From positions 1-64,000 of the forward strand of contig JAFRPW010000035.1 in the NCBI GenBank assembly GCA_017428945.1: a stretch of DNA of 64,000 nt. Reading direction: 5' to 3'. This DNA is from Bacteroidales bacterium (GTDB taxonomy: Bacteria > Bacteroidota > Bacteroidia > Bacteroidales > UBA932). The notes under the pieces were generated by a model. It was not told the DNA's origin, ran no database searches, and saw nothing but the letters and a program-made list of their open reading frames with translations. This document shows positions 8,272 through 15,689 of the stretch, piece after piece. Positions within the stretch are counted from its first letter, which is position 1. Every line of letters starts with the position of its first letter. Made by a program: the position numbers and the translations under genes.

Positions 8272-9714
8272 ATGAAAAAACTCGGTATAGTACTAGCATG
8301 CATGCTGGCAGTGGCCCAGATGGCCTTTGCGGCTCCCAAGGATGGCAAGGTCAAATACGGCAAGAACATCTATTTCTCAGGAGAAGTAGAAAAGAATGTT
8401 CCCGCCGGAGCCGGCGCCCTGTATCTCAAGGTAGATAAGGATTCCAGTCCGGAAGTGGTCAACGGCATCTTCCGTGACAATATAATTGACGACGGCACCG
8501 TCCGCATGACAATCGCCAACGGCGACGTCGCCGTGATGGAGGGCCGCTTCATATTCGTCGCCCCCGTGGAAAAGGATGCCGTGGCATTCGAACTCATCCT
8601 TGAAAGGGGCACTATCAAAGTGGGCGGAGAGACATACACAGTCCCCACCAACATCAGTTTCGTAGTTGCTCCCGACGAGTTCCTGGGCGTCTCCTACCGC
8701 ACCAACGACACCTTCTATACCACCATGCGCAAGAAAGGCTCCAACGCCATTTCCTACGGTCCTGTCCGTTCCGCCGGCTCCGACTTCGGCGCCCAGATGG
8801 CCAAGGTGGACAGCCTCCGCATCGGGGCAGACATGTACTATCCTCTTTCCGGCGGCCTCTGGCGCAACCGCCTCAACAAGACGGACTATATCGACTATAA
8901 ACTTGGTCCCGACAACGGCTTCATTCCTGTCGCCATCCACCGCGTGAACCCCTTCGACGGCGGCGTAGTGGACTCCGACACCCCCGGCTCCATCTATGAA
9001 GACCAGGTCTACACCGGCGTCATCAGCTATCCCGACGGCTCTAAGTACGAGGGCACCTTCCATTACAACATCATCGTGGATGTCCGCTATGCAGACGGCA
9101 CTTTCACCGGCAACAACGTCGTAGACACCTGGAAGGAAGGCCTCAACCTCACTGAGATAGAGCGTGAGCGCGTCCGCAAGATAGAGCGTATCAAGAATGA
9201 AATCGCCGCCATGGTCGCCCAGGCCGATACCACTACCGGCACCTTCACCGGCCGTCGCTACATCTCCATCAAGGATGCAGACCAGATTTCCTACCAGGGC
9301 ACACCTGCATGGATCTTCCACCTTGATTACATAGACTTCACCAGCAAGGCAAAGGGCGGCATCATCACGGACAAGACACTCATCTATGCCGTCAACCAGG
9401 AAACCGGCGGCCTTGGCAGCATCCTCTATACCCAGGATGCCCCCGTCAGTGCCGGAGAGCCCGTCTCCTACATTGAGAGCGGCGCAAAGGTCTATGTCTG
9501 GAAGGGAGACGTTCCCCAGAATTACGAGAGCTTCTACGAGATACTTTCCGGTTACGATATCGCCCTCCGTTCAGAAAAGAACACCGGCGTCCGCTACTTC
9601 CTCAATGACGACGCCGCGGACACCCTCACCAAGGAAATCTGCAAGAAGATAGGCGTTCCCTACGTCTCCAAAGGCGAAGAGAATCTGGCAATCGCAGAAT
9701 CCATGAATATGTAA
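8272..9714 (+). CDS. Secreted protein of unknown function with a MORN-like motif
   Basis: The 480-residue protein has a clear signal peptide (MKKLGIVLACMLAVAQMAFA, then APKDG) and no membrane segment, so it should be periplasmic or exported. I do not recognise the family. One stretch near residue 250, GVISYPDGSKYEGTF, resembles a MORN repeat and is followed by a similar but weaker YADGTFTGN. A charged helical segment (residues about 290-318) then leads into a mixed alpha/beta C-terminal region. The gene is monocistronic, with its own promoter upstream and a strong terminator just downstream. Codon use matches the core genes. Confidence 0.8.
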   Translation: MKKLGIVLACMLAVAQMAFAAPKDGKVKYGKNIYFSGEVEKNVPAGAGALYLKVDKDSSPEVVNGIFRDNIIDDGTVRMTIANGDVAVMEGRFIFVAPVEKDAVAFELILERGTIKVGGETYTVPTNISFVVAPDEFLGVSYRTNDTFYTTMRKKGSNAISYGPVRSAGSDFGAQMAKVDSLRIGADMYYPLSGGLWRNRLNKTDYIDYKLGPDNGFIPVAIHRVNPFDGGVVDSDTPGSIYEDQVYTGVISYPDGSKYEGTFHYNIIVDVRYADGTFTGNNVVDTWKEGLNLTEIERERVRKIERIKNEIAAMVAQADTTTGTFTGRRYISIKDADQISYQGTPAWIFHLDYIDFTSKAKGGIITDKTLIYAVNQETGGLGSILYTQDAPVSAGEPVSYIESGAKVYVWKGDVPQNYESFYEILSGYDIALRSEKNTGVRYFLNDDAADTLTKEICKKIGVPYVSKGEENLAIAESMNM

Positions 9715-9733
9715 TTGATTGCAAACATCTACC

Positions 9734-9765
9734 AAAAATGGCGGCCGGATTCGGTCGCCATTTTT
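9734..9765 (+). terminator. Intrinsic terminator after the secreted-protein gene
   Basis: AAAAATGGCG pairs with CGCCATTTTT around an inner CCG/CGG stem, and the 3' arm ends in a T-run. The symmetry makes it potentially bidirectional; it also abuts the 3' end of the tRNA-Gln gene on the other strand. Confidence 0.8.
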
Positions 9766-9766
9766 G

Positions 9767-9837
9767 TTGAGATGTAGAGATTCGAACTCTAACTGAGGGA
9801 ACCAAAATCCCTAGTGCTACCATTACACCACATCTCA
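9767..9837 (-). tRNA. tRNA-Gln (anticodon UUG)
   Basis: On the minus strand a 71-base cloverleaf folds with acceptor arms TGAGATG/CATCTCA, D stem GTG/CAC, anticodon stem AGGGA/TCCCT around loop TTTTGGT (anticodon TTG, Gln), and T stem TAGAG/CTCTA with loop TTCGAAT. The discriminator is A. The 3' CCA is not encoded. Confidence 0.93.
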
Positions 9838-9848
9838 ATACCGGGCTG

Positions 9849-9856
9849 CAAAGATA
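9849..9856 (-). promoter_or_regulatory. tRNA-Gln promoter -7 box (TATCTTTG on minus strand)
   Basis: CAAAGATA on the plus strand is TATCTTTG on the minus strand. It lies 11 bases upstream of the mature 5' end of tRNA-Gln, suiting a very short 5' leader. Confidence 0.6.
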
Positions 9857-9866
9857 GTAAAAAAAA

Positions 9867-10097
9867 CTAAAACAACGTCGGATGATTCTCATCCAGTTCT
9901 GAAAGCACTTTTTCCATTATGGCCTCGCGCATGAGAGAGGCCTTGGCGCGGACGCCGAAGCGGGTGCAGTACTCGTCGATGGCGGAAATCTCGCTGTCGT
10001 TGAAATACAGCACATAGCGGTTCTTCCTCAGGAGCATCAGCTTCTGCTTGGCCAGGTATTCGGGGTCTACCCCAGGTATTTTATTGCGGCGTGCCAT
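9867..10097 (-). CDS. Small conserved protein, ribbon-helix-helix-like
   Basis: This 76-residue basic protein has a beta-strand-like piece (RYVLYFNDSEISAIDEY) followed by two predicted helices, the second with KASLMREAIMEKVLSEL. That layout resembles small ribbon-helix-helix DNA-binding proteins and mobilisation-accessory proteins, but the assignment is tentative. It is the last gene of the run beginning at lon, only 3 bases after the DUF5106 gene. No DNA target can be proposed. Confidence 0.65.
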   Translation of the reverse strand: MARRNKIPGVDPEYLAKQKLMLLRKNRYVLYFNDSEISAIDEYCTRFGVRAKASLMREAIMEKVLSELDENHPTLF

Positions 10098-10100
10098 GGG

Positions 10101-11540
10101 TCAGAGCTGGACGTAACGGTGCTGAACGACGCCCTTTTTGTCCAGCTGGATAACAAAGGGCAGCTGGGTAAGGTCAAACGTGTCCAGAAGCTGGTCTTTC
10201 TGCGGAACCTTGTCCATGTCTACAAGGAGCACCTTGACCTTGCGGGAGCCGGAAACAAGTTCCTCCACCTTGCCAAGAAGTTCCTGGCATGAAGAGCAGT
10301 TTGCAGAGTAGAATACTATGTAGGAGGGTTTTCCCTTAAGCTTTCCAAGCTGGTAAACACCTTCCTTGCTGCCTTTCACGAAGATGGGGAATGGCTTTCG
10401 GCGGAGCGTGCCGCTGGCGGCAATATCCGGAACCTGGGAGCCCACCGGAGTACGTGAGGTCATCTCGCTCAGGAACTCTCCCAGGGAAACTACCTGTGCC
10501 TTGTCTTCCGGGGTGTTCCAGACATCTTCCATCTTTATATATCGCTTTACAAAAGGTATTATCGCGTCCTTGTAGACTTCCCCCTTTTCCTGTGAGAGAT
10601 AGTAAAGAAGGTCACCTTCCACCTGTTTGAAAGAGTCTATGTTGCCCTCCCCGAAGGTGCGGGCGGCAAGGTAATCGGCAATCTCCAGGATGTGTGAGAC
10701 TTTGAGGGTGTCTCCATATGTAGCGAACATCTGGCGGTAGCGGGCGGTCTGGGATTCTTCCCCATAGGTGTATTTGCCGTCAGAGAACTCCCGCGAAAGG
10801 AGAACCTTCAGGGCCGGGGTGTCCAGGTTCCTGCCGATGATTACCCCCTGAGGGTCCACAAGGAACATCCTGGGGGTGCCCAGAACCCCGTACAGGCGCT
10901 GCCAGTCGCTTTCCATCTTCGGGTCCCAGAGATGGATGGCTTCCGGGAAATCGTTACGGTAGGAAATCCAGGAGTCGGCATCGTCCCCGACGTAAATGGC
11001 AAAGAGCTTTACGTCATACTTGTCCGCCCTGAGCATGTGCCTCAGATTCACGGTTTCGGCCTTGCATGCGGGGCAGGAGGTATCGTAGAAAAACAGCACG
11101 TTGTAGCGGCCGGATAGCGGGATGCGCGAGGCCTTCCCGTCGGGCGTTTTCAGGGAAAGCTTTGGAGCATTCTTGCCGATGAGGGAACTTCTGTTGAACT
11201 CTGCGTACATCTTTGCGGCCAGGAGGTCTTCCTCCGTCTTCATCTTCACCTTCCCGGGGGCCAGCCACTTGTCTACGATGTGCACCGCCACGGCCTCGTC
11301 GCCCATGATTTTGGACGATGAGTAGTGCTCATATATCTTCAGTGCTACGTACTGCCTCACAAGGGAGTCCTTGGCAGACTCTATGAGGAAGTCGCACTCT
11401 TTGTTCTGAACTGCGGGGCTTTCCCCGGCCAGGGAAACGAAGTACTCTTCCAGTTTGCCGCCAAGATCCTTGAAGTCCTGGGCAAGGGCGCCAAATACCG
11501 TAAGGGCCAGCAGGGCCGCTGTCAAAAACAATTTTTTCAT
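10101..11540 (-). CDS. Periplasmic double thioredoxin-fold protein (DUF5106/TlpA type)
   Basis: The 479-residue exported protein starts with a signal peptide (cleavage after FGALAQ). A helical DUF5106-like region fills about residues 20-125. The first thioredoxin-like domain (about 125-250) has the active site DTSCPACKAE. A linker leads to a second thioredoxin-like domain (about 370-479) with SANCSSCQELL. Two CxxC pairs suggest a thiol-disulfide exchange role in the periplasm; no partner is evident. Its ATG overlaps the coaD stop by 4 bases (ATGA), so it is coupled to coaD. Confidence 0.85.
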   Translation of the reverse strand: MKKLFLTAALLALTVFGALAQDFKDLGGKLEEYFVSLAGESPAVQNKECDFLIESAKDSLVRQYVALKIYEHYSSSKIMGDEAVAVHIVDKWLAPGKVKMKTEEDLLAAKMYAEFNRSSLIGKNAPKLSLKTPDGKASRIPLSGRYNVLFFYDTSCPACKAETVNLRHMLRADKYDVKLFAIYVGDDADSWISYRNDFPEAIHLWDPKMESDWQRLYGVLGTPRMFLVDPQGVIIGRNLDTPALKVLLSREFSDGKYTYGEESQTARYRQMFATYGDTLKVSHILEIADYLAARTFGEGNIDSFKQVEGDLLYYLSQEKGEVYKDAIIPFVKRYIKMEDVWNTPEDKAQVVSLGEFLSEMTSRTPVGSQVPDIAASGTLRRKPFPIFVKGSKEGVYQLGKLKGKPSYIVFYSANCSSCQELLGKVEELVSGSRKVKVLLVDMDKVPQKDQLLDTFDLTQLPFVIQLDKKGVVQHRYVQL

Positions 11541-11995
11541 AGCTTTACTCCTTCTGGGATGAATGCGGAATAGTCTCCGCCGTGCTTCAGGATATCCCTC
11601 ACTGCCGATGAACTTATGTGGGCGTATTCCTGTGCGGTAGGGATTATGATGGTCTCGATGTCCGGGGCCAGGCGGCGGTTTGCATCGGCGATGGAGCGCT
11701 CCGTCTCGAAGTCTATCATGTTCCGGACACCTCTTACAATGTGCTTTATGCCCATTGCACGGCAGGTGTCGATGGTGAGGTTGTCGTACTGGATTACGCT
11801 CACCCCTTCCATGCCCCGGGTGGCCTGGCGGATAATGTCAAGGCGCTTCTCCATATGGAAGAAGCCCTTCTTGTCCTGGTTTATACCGACGGCGATGACC
11901 ACGTTGTCAAACATGGTGAGCGCCCTTTTAAGTATGTTCAGGTGCCCGGCCGTAAACGGATCGAAGGAGCCGGGAAACAGTGCCGTAGTCTTCAT
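11537..11995 (-). CDS. coaD: Phosphopantetheine adenylyltransferase
   Basis: CoaD transfers AMP from ATP to 4'-phosphopantetheine, the penultimate step of coenzyme A synthesis. The start MKTTALFPGSFDPFTAGHLN contains the T/HxGH nucleotidyltransferase motif, and the C-terminal part has TAQEYAHISSSAVRDI. The product is about 152 residues, a normal size. I set the start at ATG 11995; the longer open frame upstream is a shadow of ung. Its start overlaps the ung stop (ATGA) and its own stop overlaps the next ATG, so three genes are coupled in series. Confidence 0.95.
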   Translation of the reverse strand: MKTTALFPGSFDPFTAGHLNILKRALTMFDNVVIAVGINQDKKGFFHMEKRLDIIRQATRGMEGVSVIQYDNLTIDTCRAMGIKHIVRGVRNMIDFETERSIADANRRLAPDIETIIIPTAQEYAHISSSAVRDILKHGGDYSAFIPEGVKL

Positions 11996-12660
11996 AACTG
12001 CCAGTCTATAGGTTCCTTGCCCTCGGAGACAAGGATGCTGTTTGTCTTTGAAAAATGCCTGCACCCAAAAAACGCCCCGCGAGCAAGGGGGGAAGGGTGC
12101 GCTGCTATGAGTACATGATGCCTCGAGGAGTCGATAAGGGCCGCCTTTTCCGCCGCATACCTGCCCCAGAGGAGGAAGACTATGCCGCTGCGGTTGGCGG
12201 AAAGATACTTTATCACGGCATCCGTGAACTCCTGCCAGCCTATGTTGCCGTGGGATGTGGGGATGCCGGCCTGTACTGTGAGTACGCTGTTCAGAAGGAG
12301 GACACCCTCCCGGGCCCATTTTTCCAGGTTGGTGCTGCCGCTCATGCGGATGCCAAGGTCGTCCTCAATCTCCTTGAAGATGTTCTTGAGGGAGGGGGGA
12401 GCGGGGATTCCGTCTCGGACAGAGAAGGAAAGCCCCATGGCCTGGCCGGGCCCGTGATAGGGGTCCTGGCCAAGGATTACCACTTTCACCTTGTCCACGG
12501 GGGTAAGGTCGAAGGCGCGGAAAATCTCTCCTCCTGGAGGATAGATAACCTTTCCGGCGGCCTTTTCCTGATGCAGAAAGCGCACCAGCGAGGCGAAGTA
12601 CGGTTTTTCGAATTCGCCCGCGAGTGCGTTTTTCCAACTTTGTTCTATCCTTACGTCCAT
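11992..12660 (-). CDS. ung: Uracil-DNA glycosylase (family 1)
   Basis: Ung removes uracil from DNA to start base-excision repair. The 222-residue protein carries the water-activating loop GQDPYHGPGQAMGLSFSV with the catalytic Asp, and the minor-groove loop HPSPLARGAFFGC with the catalytic His. Its ATG is one base beyond the lon stop, so it is probably co-transcribed with lon. Confidence 0.96.
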   Translation of the reverse strand: MDVRIEQSWKNALAGEFEKPYFASLVRFLHQEKAAGKVIYPPGGEIFRAFDLTPVDKVKVVILGQDPYHGPGQAMGLSFSVRDGIPAPPSLKNIFKEIEDDLGIRMSGSTNLEKWAREGVLLLNSVLTVQAGIPTSHGNIGWQEFTDAVIKYLSANRSGIVFLLWGRYAAEKAALIDSSRHHVLIAAHPSPLARGAFFGCRHFSKTNSILVSEGKEPIDWQL

Positions 12661-12661
12661 G

Positions 12662-15067
12662 CTAGAAAATGAAGTCTATAACATCCGTTATAGTTTTCAC
12701 ATAGACAAAGATAAGACCTTTTACGTAAATATCCTTGATATCTTCAACATCTTTTCGGTTTTCTTCCGAAATCACGATGGTTTTTACACCTGCACGCTTG
12801 GCTGCCAGTATCTTTTCCTTTATGCCGCCAACCGGCAGTACACGGCCCCTGAGGGTCATTTCACCCGTCATTGCAAGGCCTTTTTTGAGTGCCTGTCCGC
12901 GAAGGGCGGAAACCATGGAACTTACCATGGTAATGCCTGCTGAAGGGCCATCCTTGGGAACTGCACCTTCCGGAACATGGACGTGGATGTCCTTTTCCAT
13001 GAACTGCTCCGTGGTGAGTCCTGCAATCTCCGGGTGGGCCTTTATGTACTGCCAGCCAATCTGGGCGCTTTCCTTCATCACGTCGCCAAGGTTGCCGGTC
13101 ATGGAAAGGTTGCCCTTTCCCTTTGAGACGGAACTTTCCACGAAGAGTATCTCTCCGCCGGTTTCCGTCCAGGCAAGGCCGGTGACGACGCCTACGCCCT
13201 CGTTGCCTTCTATGTCGTCGTGATATGCCGTGGGAAGACCAAGGTATTCGCGGAGGTGCTCCGGTTTAATTTCGCGGGGGAACTCTTTCCCGGTTGCCAT
13301 CTTCCTGGCGGTTACGCGGGCAATCTTTGCAATCTGCTTTTCAAGGCCGCGGACTCCGGACTCGTGGGTGTACTTGTCTATTATGGCCGTGAGGGCATCG
13401 TCGCTGACGGTGAGCTCGTCCTCACGCAGGCCGTGATCTTTCAGCTGCTTGGGAACAAGGTAGTTATGGGCAATCTGGAGTTTCTCCTCTGCGAGGTAGC
13501 CGGAGACGTTGATCATCTCCATGCGGTCCTTGAGGGCGGGCTGGATGGTGCCTGTGCCGTTGGCGGTGGTTATGAAAAGGACATTGGACAGGTCGTAGTC
13601 CACGTCCAGGTAATTGTCGTGGAAGGCGCTGTTCTGCTCCGGGTCCAGGGCCTCAAGGAGGGCGCTGGAAGGGTCGCCTTTGAAATCGGCCCCAAGTTTG
13701 TCCACCTCGTCAAGGACGATGACGGGGTTGGAGGTGCCGGCTCTCTGGATGCCGCTGAGGATGCGGCCCGGGAGCGCTCCAACGTAGGTCTTGCGGTGAC
13801 CGCGGATCTCCGCCTCGTCGTGCATTCCGCCAAGGGAGATACGGACGTATTTGCGGCCCAGTGCCCTGGCGACGGACTTGCCCAGGGAGGTCTTGCCCAC
13901 TCCGGGAGGGCCCCAGAGGCACAGGATGGGGGAGCGCATGTTGCCCTTGAGCTTCAGTACGGCCAGGTATTCGATGATGCGGTCTTTCACGTTTTCAAGG
14001 CCGTAATGGTCCTCGTCAAGGACTTTCTGGGCGTTCTCCAGGTCAAGGTTGTCCTCGCTCATCTCTCCCCAGGGGAGGTCCAGCATGAACTGGAGGTAGG
14101 TGAGCTGGATGCTGTAGTCCGGAGATGTGGGGTTGAACTTCTGCAGGCGGCTGAGTTCCTTGTCGAATACCGCCCTGACTTCCTTGGACCATTTCTTCTC
14201 ATCGGCCTGGCGGCGCATTTTCTCCATTTCCTCGCCCTCGTCCATGCCCAGTTCTTCCTGGATGGTGCGGAGCTGGTTGTTCAGGTAGTACTCCCTCTGC
14301 TGCTGGTCTATGTCGCTCTTGACTTTCTGGTTTATCTCCTGCTTGATTTCCAGAAGCTGAATCTGGGAATCAAGCACCTTCAGAAGGGACATGCCCCTTT
14401 CCTGCATGTCCGTGATGGACAGGAGGGCGGTCCTCTCCTGGAAGTTCTCAACCTCTATGGTGGTGGCGATGAAATTGACCAGGAAGTGGAAATTCTCTAT
14501 GGACTGGAGCGCCCCTATCGCCTCCTTTGGGGCGAAGGACGATGATTTTACTATGGCCGATGCCTTTTCCTTGAGGGCGCCGGCAAGGACGGAGAGTTCG
14601 CGCTCGTCGGCGGCAGGGACAACTTCTTCAAGGTAGGTTACGCCGGCCTGGATGTAGGGCTCCGTAGTGAGTACCTTTTCCAGGCGCAGGAGCTTCATGC
14701 CCTGCAGGATTGCGGTCATGGAGCCGTCGGGCATCTCCAGTGTCTTTATCACCTTGCAGGCTGTGCCGTGGCTGCAGAGGTCCTTTCCGGAGGGCTCTTC
14801 CACCATGACATCCTTCTGGGGAACGGCGCCCAGCCATCCTCCCGCCTTCTCAACGTCGTTCACCAGGTGCACGGACTTTTCCCTGCCGATGGTGACGGGG
14901 AAAATGGTGCCGGGGAAGATGACGGCGTTGCGGAGGGCCAGGATGGGGAGGCTCTCCGGGAGCTCGCTGGCGTCCACTTTCATGGATGGGGCTTCTCCCA
15001 CCACAGGCATTATGTTCACTTCAAGTCCTGCGGGCGAGAAGTAGTCTTTGTATGTATCATATTTCAT
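12662..15067 (-). CDS. lon: ATP-dependent protease La (Lon)
   Basis: Lon is a cytoplasmic AAA+ protease that degrades misfolded and regulatory proteins. The 801-residue chain has an N-terminal substrate-binding domain (about residues 35-240, LPILALRNAVIFPGTIFPV), a coiled region, the AAA+ module with Walker A GPPGVGKTSLGKS, and a C-terminal protease domain with the Ser nucleophile in PKDGPSAG and a Lys in the helix after GGIKEK. It heads the run lon-ung-coaD-DUF5106-small protein, with gaps of 1 base or overlaps up to the last gene. A palindrome 18 bases upstream may control it. Confidence 0.97.
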   Translation of the reverse strand: MKYDTYKDYFSPAGLEVNIMPVVGEAPSMKVDASELPESLPILALRNAVIFPGTIFPVTIGREKSVHLVNDVEKAGGWLGAVPQKDVMVEEPSGKDLCSHGTACKVIKTLEMPDGSMTAILQGMKLLRLEKVLTTEPYIQAGVTYLEEVVPAADERELSVLAGALKEKASAIVKSSSFAPKEAIGALQSIENFHFLVNFIATTIEVENFQERTALLSITDMQERGMSLLKVLDSQIQLLEIKQEINQKVKSDIDQQQREYYLNNQLRTIQEELGMDEGEEMEKMRRQADEKKWSKEVRAVFDKELSRLQKFNPTSPDYSIQLTYLQFMLDLPWGEMSEDNLDLENAQKVLDEDHYGLENVKDRIIEYLAVLKLKGNMRSPILCLWGPPGVGKTSLGKSVARALGRKYVRISLGGMHDEAEIRGHRKTYVGALPGRILSGIQRAGTSNPVIVLDEVDKLGADFKGDPSSALLEALDPEQNSAFHDNYLDVDYDLSNVLFITTANGTGTIQPALKDRMEMINVSGYLAEEKLQIAHNYLVPKQLKDHGLREDELTVSDDALTAIIDKYTHESGVRGLEKQIAKIARVTARKMATGKEFPREIKPEHLREYLGLPTAYHDDIEGNEGVGVVTGLAWTETGGEILFVESSVSKGKGNLSMTGNLGDVMKESAQIGWQYIKAHPEIAGLTTEQFMEKDIHVHVPEGAVPKDGPSAGITMVSSMVSALRGQALKKGLAMTGEMTLRGRVLPVGGIKEKILAAKRAGVKTIVISEENRKDVEDIKDIYVKGLIFVYVKTITDVIDFIF

Positions 15068-15084
15068 ATTCTGACTGTCTCTAC

Positions 15085-15097
15085 TGACAAAATGTCA
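15085..15097. promoter_or_regulatory. Palindrome TGACAAAATGTCA upstream of lon
   Basis: A perfect 5-bp inverted repeat (TGACA-AAA-TGTCA) lies 18 bases upstream of the lon ATG. On the minus strand it overlaps a weak -7-like ACATTTTG, so a bound protein would block or direct the promoter. A stress-response operator is a guess. Confidence 0.4.
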
Positions 15098-15216
15098 TAT
15101 TATCTGGACACAATTATCCGGTCACGTATATGGTCAATCTCCGTGCCAATGGTGCCAAAACGCCTTGAGTGGCAGTTTTTTTTATGCTAACATTTTGAAT
15201 TCTCAAAAATTAGGGC

Positions 15217-15224
15217 TAATTTTG
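15217..15224 (+). promoter_or_regulatory. HU promoter -7 box (TAATTTTG)
   Basis: TAATTTTG fits TAnnTTTG and is followed by a roughly 44-base leader before the HU start at 15275. It sits in the loop of a small GGGC/GCCC inverted repeat. Confidence 0.55.
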
Positions 15225-15274
15225 TGCCCGCTTTTCCCCGAGCGCAAGTGTAATTATTAACTAAATCTAACATC

Positions 15275-15553
15275 ATGACTAAGGCAGACATCGTTAATGA
15301 AGTAGCAAAAGCTACCGGATTTGAAAAGACTCAGATTCTCGCAGTTGTTGAGGAGTTTACAAGTGTAGTAAAGGGGTCCCTCATCGCAGGCGAACCGGTT
15401 TATCTCCGTGGTTTCGGCAGCTTCATTATCAAGCATCGTGCACAGAAGGCCGCCCGTAATATTACCCGCAAGACCACTATGACAATTCCCGCACACGACA
15501 TCCCGGCTTTCAAGCCCGCAAAGTCCTTCGTGGAAGCTGTCAAGGAGAAATAA
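15275..15553 (+). CDS. HU-family DNA-binding protein
   Basis: The 92-residue nucleoid protein binds and bends DNA as a dimer. It starts TKADIVNEVAKATGFEKTQI, has the LRGFGSFI turn before the DNA-binding arm, and ends with the characteristic PAFKPAKSFVEAV. It leads an operon-like group with the COX24-like small protein (24 bases downstream) and rng. Confidence 0.95.
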   Translation: MTKADIVNEVAKATGFEKTQILAVVEEFTSVVKGSLIAGEPVYLRGFGSFIIKHRAQKAARNITRKTTMTIPAHDIPAFKPAKSFVEAVKEK

Positions 15554-15576
15554 ACTTTTTTTAATTATTCATAATC

Positions 15577-15666
15577 ATGCCGAACGGTAAGAAGCATAAA
15601 AGACACAAGATGGCAACGCACAAGCGTAAAAAGCGCCTGCGCAAGAACCGTCACAAGAAGAAGTAA
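15577..15666 (+). CDS. Small basic COX24/AURKAIP1-like ribosome-associated protein
   Basis: A 29-residue ORF (15577-15666) encodes an extremely basic peptide: MPNGKKHKRHKMATHKRKKR, then LRKNRHKKK. This matches the short Bacteroidota proteins annotated as AURKAIP1/COX24-domain proteins. Their mitochondrial relative is small-subunit ribosomal protein mS38, so a ribosomal role is likely by homology but not shown here. It sits 23 bases after HU and 23 before rng. It is too short for usual gene-length cut-offs and is easily missed. Confidence 0.85.
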   Translation: MPNGKKHKRHKMATHKRKKRLRKNRHKKK

Positions 15667-15689
15667 TTCTTCCTCACTAAAATTTCCAC

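Noticed and set aside
11996-12319. N-terminal extension of coaD to a start at 12319
   Set aside because: The extra residues are a shadow of ung; the CoaD fold starts at MKTTALFPG (11995).
13220-14545. 441-codon open frame on the plus strand across lon
   Set aside because: It is antisense to lon, which has all Lon motifs; the long frame reflects GC-rich codon use.
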